Translations under genes and position numbers: made by a program
Shown here: in pieces, positions 36,836-44,675 of the stretch
How positions within the stretch are numbered: position 1 is the first letter of the stretch
Layout: the number at the start of each line of letters is the position of its first letter
The notes under the pieces: generated by a model
The model's input: only the letters and a program-made list of their open reading frames with translations
What the model was told of the DNA's origin: nothing
Databases searched by the model: none
Assembly: GCA_002433065.1 (NCBI GenBank)
Contig: DJHK01000010.1
Location: forward strand, 10,796 to 74,795
Reading direction: 5' to 3'
DNA length: 64,000 bases
From: Chloroflexi bacterium UBA6622
Lineage (GTDB): Bacteria; Chloroflexota; UBA11872

Positions 36836-37849
36836 ATGCAGACTTCACGCGTGGGAATTATTGGTTGCGGAAGCCTTGGTCGGGCCTTTTGCACCACTGT
36901 TGCAGGCATGAAAAATGCCGATCTAGCTCTCTGCGTAGATCGCGATATCAACACGGCCACGATTTGTGCTCATGATTTTGCCACCACGGCAGATACCTCG
37001 TGGGAAAGCCATTCCCTTGATGCACTTGTTGTTACATCTCCTATCGAATCCCATGCCGAAGCAGCATTGGAGGCCATACGAGTTGGCATCCCTACCCTTC
37101 TTGATCCGCCAATCGCGTTGGGAGTAGCCGAAGCTCGGCGCCTAGTGCGACTAGCCCACGAATCCAAGGCCACCCTGCACATGGCATTTCCCTTGCGTTA
37201 CACCCCTTTAGTTGCCCTAGTGCATCGCATCATGCCCGCTCCGGTTTTCGGACACATATACGTCGCAAGTTCAGGGAACGGGTTGGATCTAGAGCGCGGT
37301 GACTCCGTCATACCCAATAGAGCCTTATGGCAAGCTCCCCACCACGCACTCGACTTGGCCACCTACTTATTTAACGATTCGCCTGCCGAAATCATTGCAG
37401 ACGGCGGGGCATCGAAAAACAGCCTTCTTGATCATCCGAATTCACTGACGGCTGATCTCCTGTTTGACGACGGTCGCCATTTTGCTCTTACCGCGACAAC
37501 CACCACACCTAACAACGAACTAGGGAACGTCACGTTGGACATCACCGACGGCCACACACGCATATCCCTCTGGTCAGACTGGACCAGAGGGGAAATCCGT
37601 TTTCTTAACGGCCATCAACAAACCCTCACTTCGCCTGACGGAATTACATTCCGACACGATGGTGATGCAATCATTGCGTCTAACGACCCAAACACCCAGC
37701 CTTTAGAACACATGGTCGAAGCGTTAGTCGGAACCAAATCTGAAAATCATCTGAGTGATCCAGCAGATATCGATGCCGGCCTCCGGACGACTTTGCTCAC
37801 TCAAGCGATCCTGAGCGCGACGACTTCGGGCCAACGGCACGTTCTGTAA
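36836..37849 (+). CDS. Gfo/Idh/MocA-like protein without the catalytic Lys motif
   Basis: A 337-residue protein with the GIIGCGSLGRAF Rossmann motif and the second domain of this family. Where active members have EKP, this one reads LLDPPIALGVAEARRL near residue 90, so the conserved Lys is missing. The His of the second domain may be in QAPHHALDLATYLF near residue 175. It could bind a sugar-like ligand without the usual chemistry, or have a different active site. It leads the run to nadD (10-base gap), rsfS and a small membrane protein. Confidence 0.85.
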   Translation: MQTSRVGIIGCGSLGRAFCTTVAGMKNADLALCVDRDINTATICAHDFATTADTSWESHSLDALVVTSPIESHAEAALEAIRVGIPTLLDPPIALGVAEARRLVRLAHESKATLHMAFPLRYTPLVALVHRIMPAPVFGHIYVASSGNGLDLERGDSVIPNRALWQAPHHALDLATYLFNDSPAEIIADGGASKNSLLDHPNSLTADLLFDDGRHFALTATTTTPNNELGNVTLDITDGHTRISLWSDWTRGEIRFLNGHQQTLTSPDGITFRHDGDAIIASNDPNTQPLEHMVEALVGTKSENHLSDPADIDAGLRTTLLTQAILSATTSGQRHVL

Positions 37850-37859
37850 AACGGGCCTT

Positions 37860-38537
37860 ATGGAACCAGTACCGTTGACCGGTCCGTCCGCCCCATCAGG
37901 ACACAAGAAACCTGATTTGGAAGACAGGCAGAGAATCGGTCTTTACGGCGGCACCTTCGACCCTATTCACTTTGGCCACCTTGCCGTCGCTCGGGATGTC
38001 CAGGCCCAGTTTGGACTGGACCAAGTGCTTTTTATTCCGGCTGCCCAATCTCCGTTTCGGAATCCACCGATCGCTAGCAGCAAACATCGACTTGCGATGG
38101 TTCAACTTGCCGTGGCGGACACAGAAATCTTTCGCGCATCAGCGATCGACATTCAGCGATCTGGGCCATCGTTCATGATCGACACCGTTGAAACAATTTC
38201 AGCTCAACACCCCAAATGGGACCTTTTCATACTCATCGGTGCAGACGCGTTCCGTGAACTACCAGCCTGGCGAAGATCAGGAGATCTCCTAAAATCCGCA
38301 ACTTTTATTGTTGTGCCACGATCGTCATTTAGCACCACGATTCCTGACGAACTGTCCGACCAACACTCGAGCCCCCCTGCAAACATTCATGTTCACCACA
38401 TGCCACCAATCGACATATCGGCATCAAGCATTCGTGAACAAATAGCCCAAGATCTGCCTATCGATTCTCTGGTACCAGCAACAGTCGATCGATACATTAA
38501 TTCACATCGGCTGTACCAAGAGAGTGAGAGCAGCTAG
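37860..38537 (+). CDS. nadD: Nicotinate-nucleotide adenylyltransferase
   Basis: Adenylates nicotinate mononucleotide in NAD synthesis. The nucleotidyltransferase signature is GLYGGTFDPIHFGHL near residue 27 (HxGH-type), then VLFIPAAQSPFR and SKHRLAMVQLAV; the ATP-phosphate motif SASSIREQI is near the C-terminus. The 225 residues include an N-terminal extension of about 25 residues that is Pro-rich and may not be translated if a later start is used. rsfS follows, as in many bacteria. Confidence 0.95.
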   Translation: MEPVPLTGPSAPSGHKKPDLEDRQRIGLYGGTFDPIHFGHLAVARDVQAQFGLDQVLFIPAAQSPFRNPPIASSKHRLAMVQLAVADTEIFRASAIDIQRSGPSFMIDTVETISAQHPKWDLFILIGADAFRELPAWRRSGDLLKSATFIVVPRSSFSTTIPDELSDQHSSPPANIHVHHMPPIDISASSIREQIAQDLPIDSLVPATVDRYINSHRLYQESESS

Positions 38538-38584
38538 CCACATCCGATATGATCTGTTGACACCCACAATAGAGTTTTGAAAAT

Positions 38585-38929
38585 CTGAAGCCAATTGAAC
38601 TCGCCCGGCATATTGTTGACGAGGTAACCGCACGAGGCACGTCGGACACCATCATGCTCGACATTCGAGGGCTTACTGTGATCGCCGACTACTTTGTCCT
38701 AACCACCGTTTCGAGCTCCACGCAGATGCGAGCCGTCCGTGACAGCTTGGATCGGGAAGTTGCACAGTTCGTTGGTCGAAATCCTAGAATAGAAGGCGAA
38801 AGAACCGACGCATGGGTCTTAGCCGATTTTGGTGATGTGGTCGTACACGTGTTTTCTGAGGAAGGACGTTCTCATTTTCGAATCGAAGAGTTCTGGAATG
38901 AAGCCCCAGTCGTGCTTCATATCCAGTAG
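38585..38929 (+). CDS. rsfS: Ribosome silencing factor RsfS
   Basis: RsfS/Iojap binds ribosomal protein uL14 and blocks joining of the subunits in starvation. The frame gives KPIELARHIVDEV, then LDIRGLTVIADYFVL and SSSTQMRAVRDSL, EGERTDAWVLADFGDVVVHVF and EFWNEA, all typical. The conserved N-terminal helix starts before the first ATG (38654), and no ATG, GTG or TTG exists in frame before a stop at 38570-38572. The start is therefore probably CTG at 38585, or possibly ATT at 38594. Length would be about 114 residues, normal for the family. It follows nadD by 47 bases. Confidence 0.85.
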   Translation: MKPIELARHIVDEVTARGTSDTIMLDIRGLTVIADYFVLTTVSSSTQMRAVRDSLDREVAQFVGRNPRIEGERTDAWVLADFGDVVVHVFSEEGRSHFRIEEFWNEAPVVLHIQ

Positions 38930-38937
38930 CAACCATC

Positions 38938-39117
38938 ATGCTCCCTAGCAGATCCTTTCTAGCAGGACTACTGCTTGCGCTACCGATCGGATTCACGACC
39001 GGAATGCTCCTAGGTTTTCTTGTAACACCAGACCACATAACTAAAGTGCGCCAGCTGGTTTCCAAACGAGCACTGGGGCACGATCCCCAAGTCGACTTCG
39101 AAGCACTGCAGCAATAA
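38938..39117 (+). CDS. Small single-pass membrane protein, YtxH-like
   Basis: A 59-residue protein from ATG 38938. Residues about 8-31 (LAGLLLALPIGFTTGMLLGF) form one N-terminal membrane helix, followed by a charged cytosolic tail (KVRQLVSKRALGHD). It begins eight bases after rsfS on the same strand and ends directly against the stop of the convergent Smr gene. It is not recognised as a named family; the layout recalls YtxH/gas-vesicle-like small anchors. Confidence 0.7.
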   Translation: MLPSRSFLAGLLLALPIGFTTGMLLGFLVTPDHITKVRQLVSKRALGHDPQVDFEALQQ

Positions 39118-39579
39118 TCAGCTGATCCATGCCTCAAGGGTTGCAATAGTCACACCTTCGCCACCGTCAGTAGATCTCGCCATCTCAAACGCATGTACTT
39201 CTGTATGCTCGGTCAACACCTCGGCAACGACCGCCCGCAAGACGCCAGTACCCTTTCCATGAATCAACCTAACGTGCGGCGTACCGCTCCGCAGCGCATC
39301 GTCAAGACCCCGTTCTATCGCCTCGCGTGCCTCATCCGCCCGCATTCCGTGAATGTCCACATCAACAGACGTTGCAATTACGCTCGGACAGTACGTCCGG
39401 CGAGGCACCTCGTTACTGGCGGGCAACCTCCGCACAATTTGGGAGCACCTAATTTTGGTCCGGAGACTCCCTATCGCTACGACCACAATGTCATCCATCA
39501 CCCCAATGACACGAGCCCGCACTGAGTAACCGGAGATCTCAAGCTCGTCACCGACCACAACCTTCATGGCATCAACCAT
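39118..39579 (-). CDS. Stand-alone Smr-domain protein resembling the MutS2 C-terminus
   Basis: A 153-residue protein that matches only the end of MutS2. The first half has a KOW-like beta segment (VVVGDELEISGYSVRARVIG) and the second a complete Smr nuclease-type domain with VDIHGMRADEAREAIE and RLIHGKGTGVLRAVV. The ATPase and clamp domains of MutS2 are absent, and the upstream neighbour is unrelated. It could be a shortened but functional Smr protein or the leftover of a broken mutS2. The start may be ATG at 39579 or the second ATG at 39567. Confidence 0.82.
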   Translation of the reverse strand: MVDAMKVVVGDELEISGYSVRARVIGVMDDIVVVAIGSLRTKIRCSQIVRRLPASNEVPRRTYCPSVIATSVDVDIHGMRADEAREAIERGLDDALRSGTPHVRLIHGKGTGVLRAVVAEVLTEHTEVHAFEMARSTDGGEGVTIATLEAWIS

Positions 39580-39591
39580 GTTTTGCCCGGT

Positions 39592-39942
39592 TCAGCTCCT
39601 GAGACGAAATGGAGGATATTTGTCAACGAGGCAGATCAACCAGGCACTGATCCTCGTGTTGTACCGCACCACACCCACCTGAAAATTGAACAGCGCACGT
39701 GGATATTTTCCTGTGATCACCACCATCAATAAGCCAACAAAGACCGCCAGCAGCGCTACCAGCCCTACCACGTACAGAACAAAATAATGAGGAATTATGA
39801 GCACTAACTTTGGAACGATAGTTAGCGCCAGCACGGCTTGCAGACGGGAACTCCGTTCGGGATACAGCACTTCAACGTCCACGGGGTATGTTTCATCAAT
39901 CGGATAGGTATCCGTAGACCGCGTCTCCTCCTGCATAGCCAT
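39592..39942 (-). CDS. DUF4389 family membrane protein
   Basis: A 116-residue integral membrane protein. PVDVEVLYPERSSRLQA is followed by two hydrophobic helices (residues about 40-80), then GKYPRALFNFQVGVVRYNTRISAW and DKYPPF, the hallmarks of DUF4389. The family is of unknown function and common in Chloroflexota and Actinobacteria. It begins 69 bases after the LON-domain gene and ends 12 bases before the Smr gene, on the same strand. Confidence 0.85.
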   Translation of the reverse strand: MAMQEETRSTDTYPIDETYPVDVEVLYPERSSRLQAVLALTIVPKLVLIIPHYFVLYVVGLVALLAVFVGLLMVVITGKYPRALFNFQVGVVRYNTRISAWLICLVDKYPPFRLRS

Positions 39943-40011
39943 ACGCTCCTCACAGCATGTCTAGGGTCAAAGCCACAAGGGCAAGTCTAGGCGTTGCTAT
40001 TGAGGAAATCG

Positions 40012-40650
40012 CTAATTCCGTCGACTATCCAGCTTGTTTTGCAACCGACGCAACGCTTGTCCCATTCGAACATCAAGCAACTCGCGTTCCAAGATCAACA
40101 TTTCCCTGAGAGTCGGCGCCTCTAACAACCGCTGCGCCATTTGGAGATCGGACGGAACCCCGGCCGCTACAAGATATGCCAACTGAAAAACATCCTCCGG
40201 GAGATCAAACGACGGCATATATCCCGACTGAACTTCAATCATAAGCGTGACCAAGCGATCAAAACGGGCGCGGACATCCTCAGCAGCAGCCTGAGTTTCA
40301 TCAGACTGGTCCTCCTGAAGCGGCGCGAATTCCACCTCTGCCACAACCCGCGGCTCACGCGAAATAATCGAATCAATATGAAATCGTGATTCTCCCACCA
40401 CCACAATGTCCAATTGTCCACCAGGCTGTTGGTCGATCTTTGTGACACGAGCCGTTGTGCCGGTACCACAGGGCGTAGCCGCCTCACCAACTTCTTCTCC
40501 ATCAGCGATTAGCACCACGCCGAAGACTCGGTCGCTCTTGACACACTCGGCGATCATCTCCAGGTATCTCGGTTCGAAAATATGGAGTGGCAACCGCATT
40601 GCAGGAAACAGCACGGTGTTCAGCGGAAACAGATCAAGTTGCATTTGCAA
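40012..40650 (-). CDS. LON substrate-binding domain protein, no protease part
   Basis: A 212-residue protein that consists only of the N-terminal substrate-recognition domain of Lon. It opens with LDLFPLNTVLFPAMRLPLHIFEPRYLEMI (split here by meaning: FPL strand, P-rich turn, IFEPRY), then GTTARVTKIDQ and a helical second half with FQLAYLVA and LLEAPTLREMLILER. The ATPase and protease domains are missing, as is normal for this stand-alone family (PUA-like). Its role is unclear. It is divergent from the ABC transporter operon at 40758. Confidence 0.9.
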   Translation of the reverse strand: MQMQLDLFPLNTVLFPAMRLPLHIFEPRYLEMIAECVKSDRVFGVVLIADGEEVGEAATPCGTGTTARVTKIDQQPGGQLDIVVVGESRFHIDSIISREPRVVAEVEFAPLQEDQSDETQAAAEDVRARFDRLVTLMIEVQSGYMPSFDLPEDVFQLAYLVAAGVPSDLQMAQRLLEAPTLREMLILERELLDVRMGQALRRLQNKLDSRRN

Positions 40651-40757
40651 AGTCTAGTCTGCCTTTTCCCCTCAAGAGACAGGAAAGTTGCATGTGAGGG
40701 TGACCGTAATCTAGCCTTAGACACAGTTCTATAGCTGCACAAATCCACGATTCCACG

Positions 40758-41648
40758 ATGCCCCCAGTAGCCATCCAAACATGGAACTTGACCAAACGGT
40801 ATGGCGCTGTGCAAGCGTTAACAGATCTAAACCTACAAATTCCCCAAGGACAAATTTTTGGGTTTCTTGGACCGAATGGCGCAGGAAAGACTACGACCAT
40901 AAGGTTGTTGTTTGGATTAATGCGACCCACAGAAGGTAGGGCCGAGGTCCTCGGACACAATGTCCATCGCGAGGGTCCCACAGCCCGCCAGTTCATGAGT
41001 CTTTTGCCTAGTGATAACAGCCTCTACCCATTCATGAAGGTGGAGCAGTACCTAGAGGCGTTTGGTCGAATCACCCAGGCATCACAGCAACGACGGGCCG
41101 ACCTCCTTGAACGACTTGAACTTGACCCATCGCGCAAGATTGGTGATCTCTCAATGGGAAATCAACAAAAGGTCGCCATTGTTCGGGCGCTGCAGAACGA
41201 CGTCCCGATCTATGTCGTTGATGAACCTACTCGCGGCCTGGACCCATTGATCCAGCAGGAATTCGGTCGGGTTATCGTGGAATTACGGAATGACGGACGC
41301 ACCGTGGTGTTCTCGACCCATGTGCTATCCGAGGCTGAGGCCCTGTGCGACCGGGTTGGCATTCTGCGGAACGGCCGCCTCGTGCAGGTTGACTCAGTAG
41401 CCGAACTGACCGAAGCGCGAGTACGACACCTGACAGTGACGTTTGCCCAAGCCCCGCCTGCCAACCTTGCAATACCAGGCGCGACTGATCTGCATCTCCA
41501 AGACAACCAGGCGGAATTTACTGTTCGCGGCTCGATCGACCAGATTCTCAAAACCCTCGCTCGTTACACAGTTGTCAATTTATCCATCAGTGAACCAAGC
41601 CTTGAAGAAATTTTCCTGCGGCATTACGGCAGTGAGGATCGCGAATGA
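40758..41648 (+). CDS. ABC transporter ATP-binding protein
   Basis: A 296-residue ABC-2 type ATPase. Walker A is LGPNGAGKTTTIR near residue 42, the signature reads LSMGNQQKVAIVRAL near residue 130 (LSMGN in place of LSGGQ), Walker B is IYVVDEPTRGLDP and the H-loop is STHVLSEAEAL. The C-terminal 80 residues resemble the regulatory tail of drug, antibiotic or Na+ exporters. The next gene, a permease, overlaps its stop (ATGA). What is exported is unknown. Confidence 0.94.
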   Translation: MPPVAIQTWNLTKRYGAVQALTDLNLQIPQGQIFGFLGPNGAGKTTTIRLLFGLMRPTEGRAEVLGHNVHREGPTARQFMSLLPSDNSLYPFMKVEQYLEAFGRITQASQQRRADLLERLELDPSRKIGDLSMGNQQKVAIVRALQNDVPIYVVDEPTRGLDPLIQQEFGRVIVELRNDGRTVVFSTHVLSEAEALCDRVGILRNGRLVQVDSVAELTEARVRHLTVTFAQAPPANLAIPGATDLHLQDNQAEFTVRGSIDQILKTLARYTVVNLSISEPSLEEIFLRHYGSEDRE

Positions 41649-42454
41649 GCGGTCCAATCCTACGCATGACGCTCCGAACCCGCCGTCTGGCTATCTTTTG
41701 GTTCTCAGTCGGAACCTTCGGCTACGGTCTCATGATCATGGGCTTGTGGCCGTTCATGGAAACGATTGATTGGACCGCCATGGTTGAAGCTCTCCCCGAG
41801 GGTATGGCTGGCGAACGAGTTGTGGCAGATCTGTCACCAACGGAAAAATCGTTCTACCAGTATCTGAGTACCGAGTGGTCCTCATGGCTCCAGCTTGTTG
41901 CCGCTTATTTCGGCATTTGGATCGGTGCCAGCATGGTGGCCCGTGACTTCGGCAATGGAGCTCTCGACGTTTTGCTCAGCCCGCCCATTAGTCGAACCAC
42001 GTTTATCCTGACCCGTATGTCTGCACTCCTACTAGGTGCCAGTCTGCTCTGTAGCGCTTCGTTGGTGGGAGCTGCGATCGGCGTACTGTTATGGGTGCCA
42101 GATGTCGATGTGCGTCTAGCTGACCTCGCGCTCATGCATGTTCAACTGTTGCTATTTACGCTAGCCACCAGTGGAATTGGGCTGGTCCTGGCCACGCTGA
42201 TACTTCAACCGGGCCGAACCTATGGGGTCGGTGCATTGTTGCTGGTCCTTATGTTTTTGCTCACCATCGTGGCGGCCGTTGCGAGCGGCGGTGAGTGGAT
42301 TGAAAACTTCACGTTGTTTAGTTACTGGAACCCAATCGATCAACTCGTGCACGGCACGTTCGTTTGGAAGGACATCATCGTCCTTAGCAGCGTCACACTC
42401 GCGACCAGCACTGCGGCAATATTGATCTTCCGTCGCCGCGACCTGGTTGTCTGA
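41645..42454 (+). CDS. ABC-2 type transporter permease
   Basis: A 269-residue membrane partner of the preceding ATPase, with about six helices: FWFSVGTFGYGLMIMGLW near residue 20, then a soluble loop, an ASMVARDFGNGALD coupling segment near residue 100, and helices around FILTRMSALLLGASL, LLLFTLATSGIGLVLA and GALLLVLMFLLTIVAA. It ends in a short basic tail (RRRDLVV). Four-base overlap with the ATPase shows translational coupling. The selenoprotein gene starts six bases after its stop, on the same mRNA. Confidence 0.92.
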   Translation: MSGPILRMTLRTRRLAIFWFSVGTFGYGLMIMGLWPFMETIDWTAMVEALPEGMAGERVVADLSPTEKSFYQYLSTEWSSWLQLVAAYFGIWIGASMVARDFGNGALDVLLSPPISRTTFILTRMSALLLGASLLCSASLVGAAIGVLLWVPDVDVRLADLALMHVQLLLFTLATSGIGLVLATLILQPGRTYGVGALLLVLMFLLTIVAAVASGGEWIENFTLFSYWNPIDQLVHGTFVWKDIIVLSSVTLATSTAAILIFRRRDLVV

Positions 42455-42460
42455 ACTACC

Positions 42461-42961
42461 GTGCCCCGCCCCCAGGGATCGACGACGCTCCGGATCGGCG
42501 AACAAGCTCCGCAGGTCACACTCCCTCTCGCGACCGATTTGTCGACCACGGCGACATTCCCAGTCGAGGGTCGCTGGCATCTCCTTGTGTTCCTTCGCCA
42601 CCACTGGTGACTAAGTTGCCAGGACCAACTGGCGCGGCTCGCGGGCGAGTTGGACGAATGGGATCATCGAAATGTACAGATTTCAGCCATCTACGGTCAG
42701 GATGGGGATTCAGTCAGTCGCCTGGCCGAAGACCGTGCCTTGCCCTTCCCAATTTATGTAGATGCCGAGCGAGCTGCGATACGCCGCTACGGGGTGTATG
42801 TCCGAATCAATTTCGAGTCCTGGAACATGGCACGGCCCAGCCTATTCCTGATTAACTCGAATCGTGAGATCCGGTACATCTATGTCGGCTCAAACCAAAT
42901 GGACTGGCCAGACAGCCCACAAATTCTCACGCTTATTGATCACGAGCAATCGTCCGATTGA
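42461..42961 (+). CDS. Selenocysteine-containing peroxiredoxin-like protein (UxxC)
   Basis: A thioredoxin-fold redox protein of 166 residues when the TGA at 42608-42610 is read as selenocysteine (residue 50). It starts with GTG at 42461 (IGEQAPQVTLPL after a short lead), and the active site reads LLVFLRHHW-Sec-LSC, exactly where AhpC/TSA-type proteins have Cys-x2-Cys (FYRGxWCPxC). Homology runs on after the TGA: QLARLAGELDEW, AIYGQDGDSVS, LPFPIYVDAERAAIRRYGV, ARPSLFLINSNREIRYIYVG. The final stop, also TGA, is at 42959. A SECIS-like hairpin lies at 42625-42653. It is the third gene of the ABC operon. Confidence 0.9.
42625..42653 (+). promoter_or_regulatory. Candidate bacterial SECIS hairpin, peroxiredoxin-like gene
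   Basis: CCAACT at 42625-42630 pairs with AGTTGG at 42648-42653. Inside, GC pairs such as CGC 42633-42635 with GCG 42641-42643 close a 5-base loop (GGCTC) that begins with G. The loop starts 26 bases after the TGA, within the distance known for bacterial SECIS elements, which need a G at the start of the apical loop. A second pairing with loop GCTCG is also possible. Confidence 0.75.
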
Positions 42962-42988
42962 CCTAATCGTCCATTTCACAGACTATCC

Positions 42989-43416
42989 GTGAACCAGACG
43001 GTTTCGAATCGATTTATGCTCATTAAGAGTTTCCGTCAAGCAGCAGCTGAGCTAGCCGTTTTCTCCGCGTTTATCACACGAATTACGATCCGATCTTCCG
43101 AAGTGAAGGGGGCCAAGCTGGAACTCTTATGGCCCGCGTACCAGGCCCTGCGGGCGTTTTGAGAAAACAAGGTTCGTCACGCGTGTCGCGCCTCGCGCAT
43201 GCACTCATGTTGAGCAAGCAAACAACCTCCCAGACTGCGGACGAACTCGTCAGAGCTAATTTAGTCACGCGAGGAGTGAGGATCCCGAAGACCACCGACG
43301 CTGGAATAGCCCGACTTCGAGTGTACGAAGGTCATTTTGATGAGTATCTGGAAGGCCTACTCGAAGCTCTTGAGGAATCGGAAACGCCCATGTCACATCA
43401 GCATTACGACAACTAA
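42989..43416 (+). pseudogene. MarR family regulator, frameshifted
   Basis: From GTG 42989 the frame gives MNQTVSNRFMLI, then helices ending in LLWPAYQALRAF and a TGA at 43160-43162. Skipping one T in the TTTT run (43157-43160) restores the reading FEKQGSSRVSRLAHALMLSKQTTSQTADELV, which is the MarR winged helix, and continues to a stop at 43416. The wing is also short (VTRGVRIPKTTDAG, lacking the usual Asp-Arg loop). The gene is probably dead; a sequencing error in TTTT or a programmed shift cannot be excluded. It precedes a broken ABC exporter, which such a regulator often controls. Confidence 0.7.
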
Positions 43417-43437
43417 ACGCCGAGACCAGCACCAAAC

Positions 43438-44656
43438 GTGACGCTGGTCATTTCAGACCTGCACGACAACAATCTCATGGATAGCACAACAATTCTCGCT
43501 CGCATTCTTCGTTACGCCGCCCCTCACTGGCGGCTTGGATTGACCACCCTTATGGTCACATTCATAGGAATAGGCGCCGATCTTGTAGTGCCAGCGCTTC
43601 TGCGGGAAGTGATTGACAGCGGGATCGGGAGCAGAGATCAAAACGTCCTCCTCACCATGGCGATACTTGTAGTTGCGTTTACGGCGCTGAAAGGCCTTTC
43701 ACAATTCGGTCGCCAATTCATGGCTGAGGTGCTCAGCCAGCGCGTCGTCTTCACACTACGCAACCAACTCTACGATCACATCCAGAGCCTTTCGTTCCAA
43801 TTTCACGACAACACGCGCACCGGCGAACTGATGTCCCGAACCACGAGCGACGTCGAGCGGGTACGTCGCTTTGCAGCCATGGGTATTTTCCAGATGACTC
43901 AGATCGTAATCCTGACCGTCGGTATCGCCATCGTCCTTCTCGGTAGAACCCGGACAACGGGTTGCCCTTGTAGGTCCAACAGGAGCGGGCAAAACAACCA
44001 CGATTAACTTACTCGCTCGCTTCTACGATGCGTCGAAAGGGGAAATACGCATTGATAATCACGCCATCTCCTCGGTGACTCAACAATCGCTGCGAAACCA
44101 GCTTGGCATTGTTCCGCAAGACAGTTACCTGTTTTCTGGAAGCATCTACAGCAACATAGCGTTTAGTCGTCCGGACGCAACCCATGCTGCGGTGGTTGAG
44201 GCTGCGCAAGCTGTTGGAGCTGACCACTTTATCAACGAGCTTCCTCACGGTTATGCGACAGACGTTCGAGAACGCGGTTCCAGATTGTCAGTTGGCCAAC
44301 GACAACTCATCGGCTTTGCACGGGCACTGCTCGCAGACCCGAGGATTCTGATTCTAGACGAAGCCACCTCAAGTGTTGATGCCCGAACGGAACAGACGAT
44401 TCAGAAGGCCCTGGCCCATCTACTCCAAGGACGCACATCCTTCGTCATCGCACATCGCCTGGCGACTGTTCGGCAGGCAGATCTAATTCTCGTGTTCGAG
44501 AACGGCCAAATCGCCGAGCGAGGCTCACACGATGAACTCCTCGACTGCCGAGGGCTGTATTACAAGCTCTACACAACCGGGTTTCCCGGAACAGATGCCG
44601 TGGAGACCGGTCCATCCCAAACCTCCGCCCCGCCACGACGAATGTGGGGCGGCTAA
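43438..44656 (+). pseudogene. ABC exporter half-transporter with internal deletion and frameshift
   Basis: The first 168 codons encode the start of an ABC exporter membrane domain (LRYAAPHWRLGL, TLRNQLYDHIQSLSFQFHDN, GELMSRTTSDVERVRRF). Near 43940 the sequence jumps in another frame to VEPGQRVALVGPTGAGKTTT, the start of the ATPase, which then runs intact to 44656 with Q-loop VPQDSYLFSG, signature LSVGQRQLIGFARAL, Walker B ILILDEATSSVD and IAHRLATV. About 190 residues in between, including the last membrane helices, are missing, and the two parts are out of frame. An ATG at 43477 is the likelier start. A mis-assembly would look the same. Confidence 0.85.
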
Positions 44657-44675
44657 CGCAACATGTAGCTGCCAA

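Noticed and set aside
43160..43162. TGA in the MarR gene as a third selenocysteine codon
   Set aside because: The frame after this TGA meets another stop soon, and the MarR homology continues in a different frame, so a frameshift explains it better.
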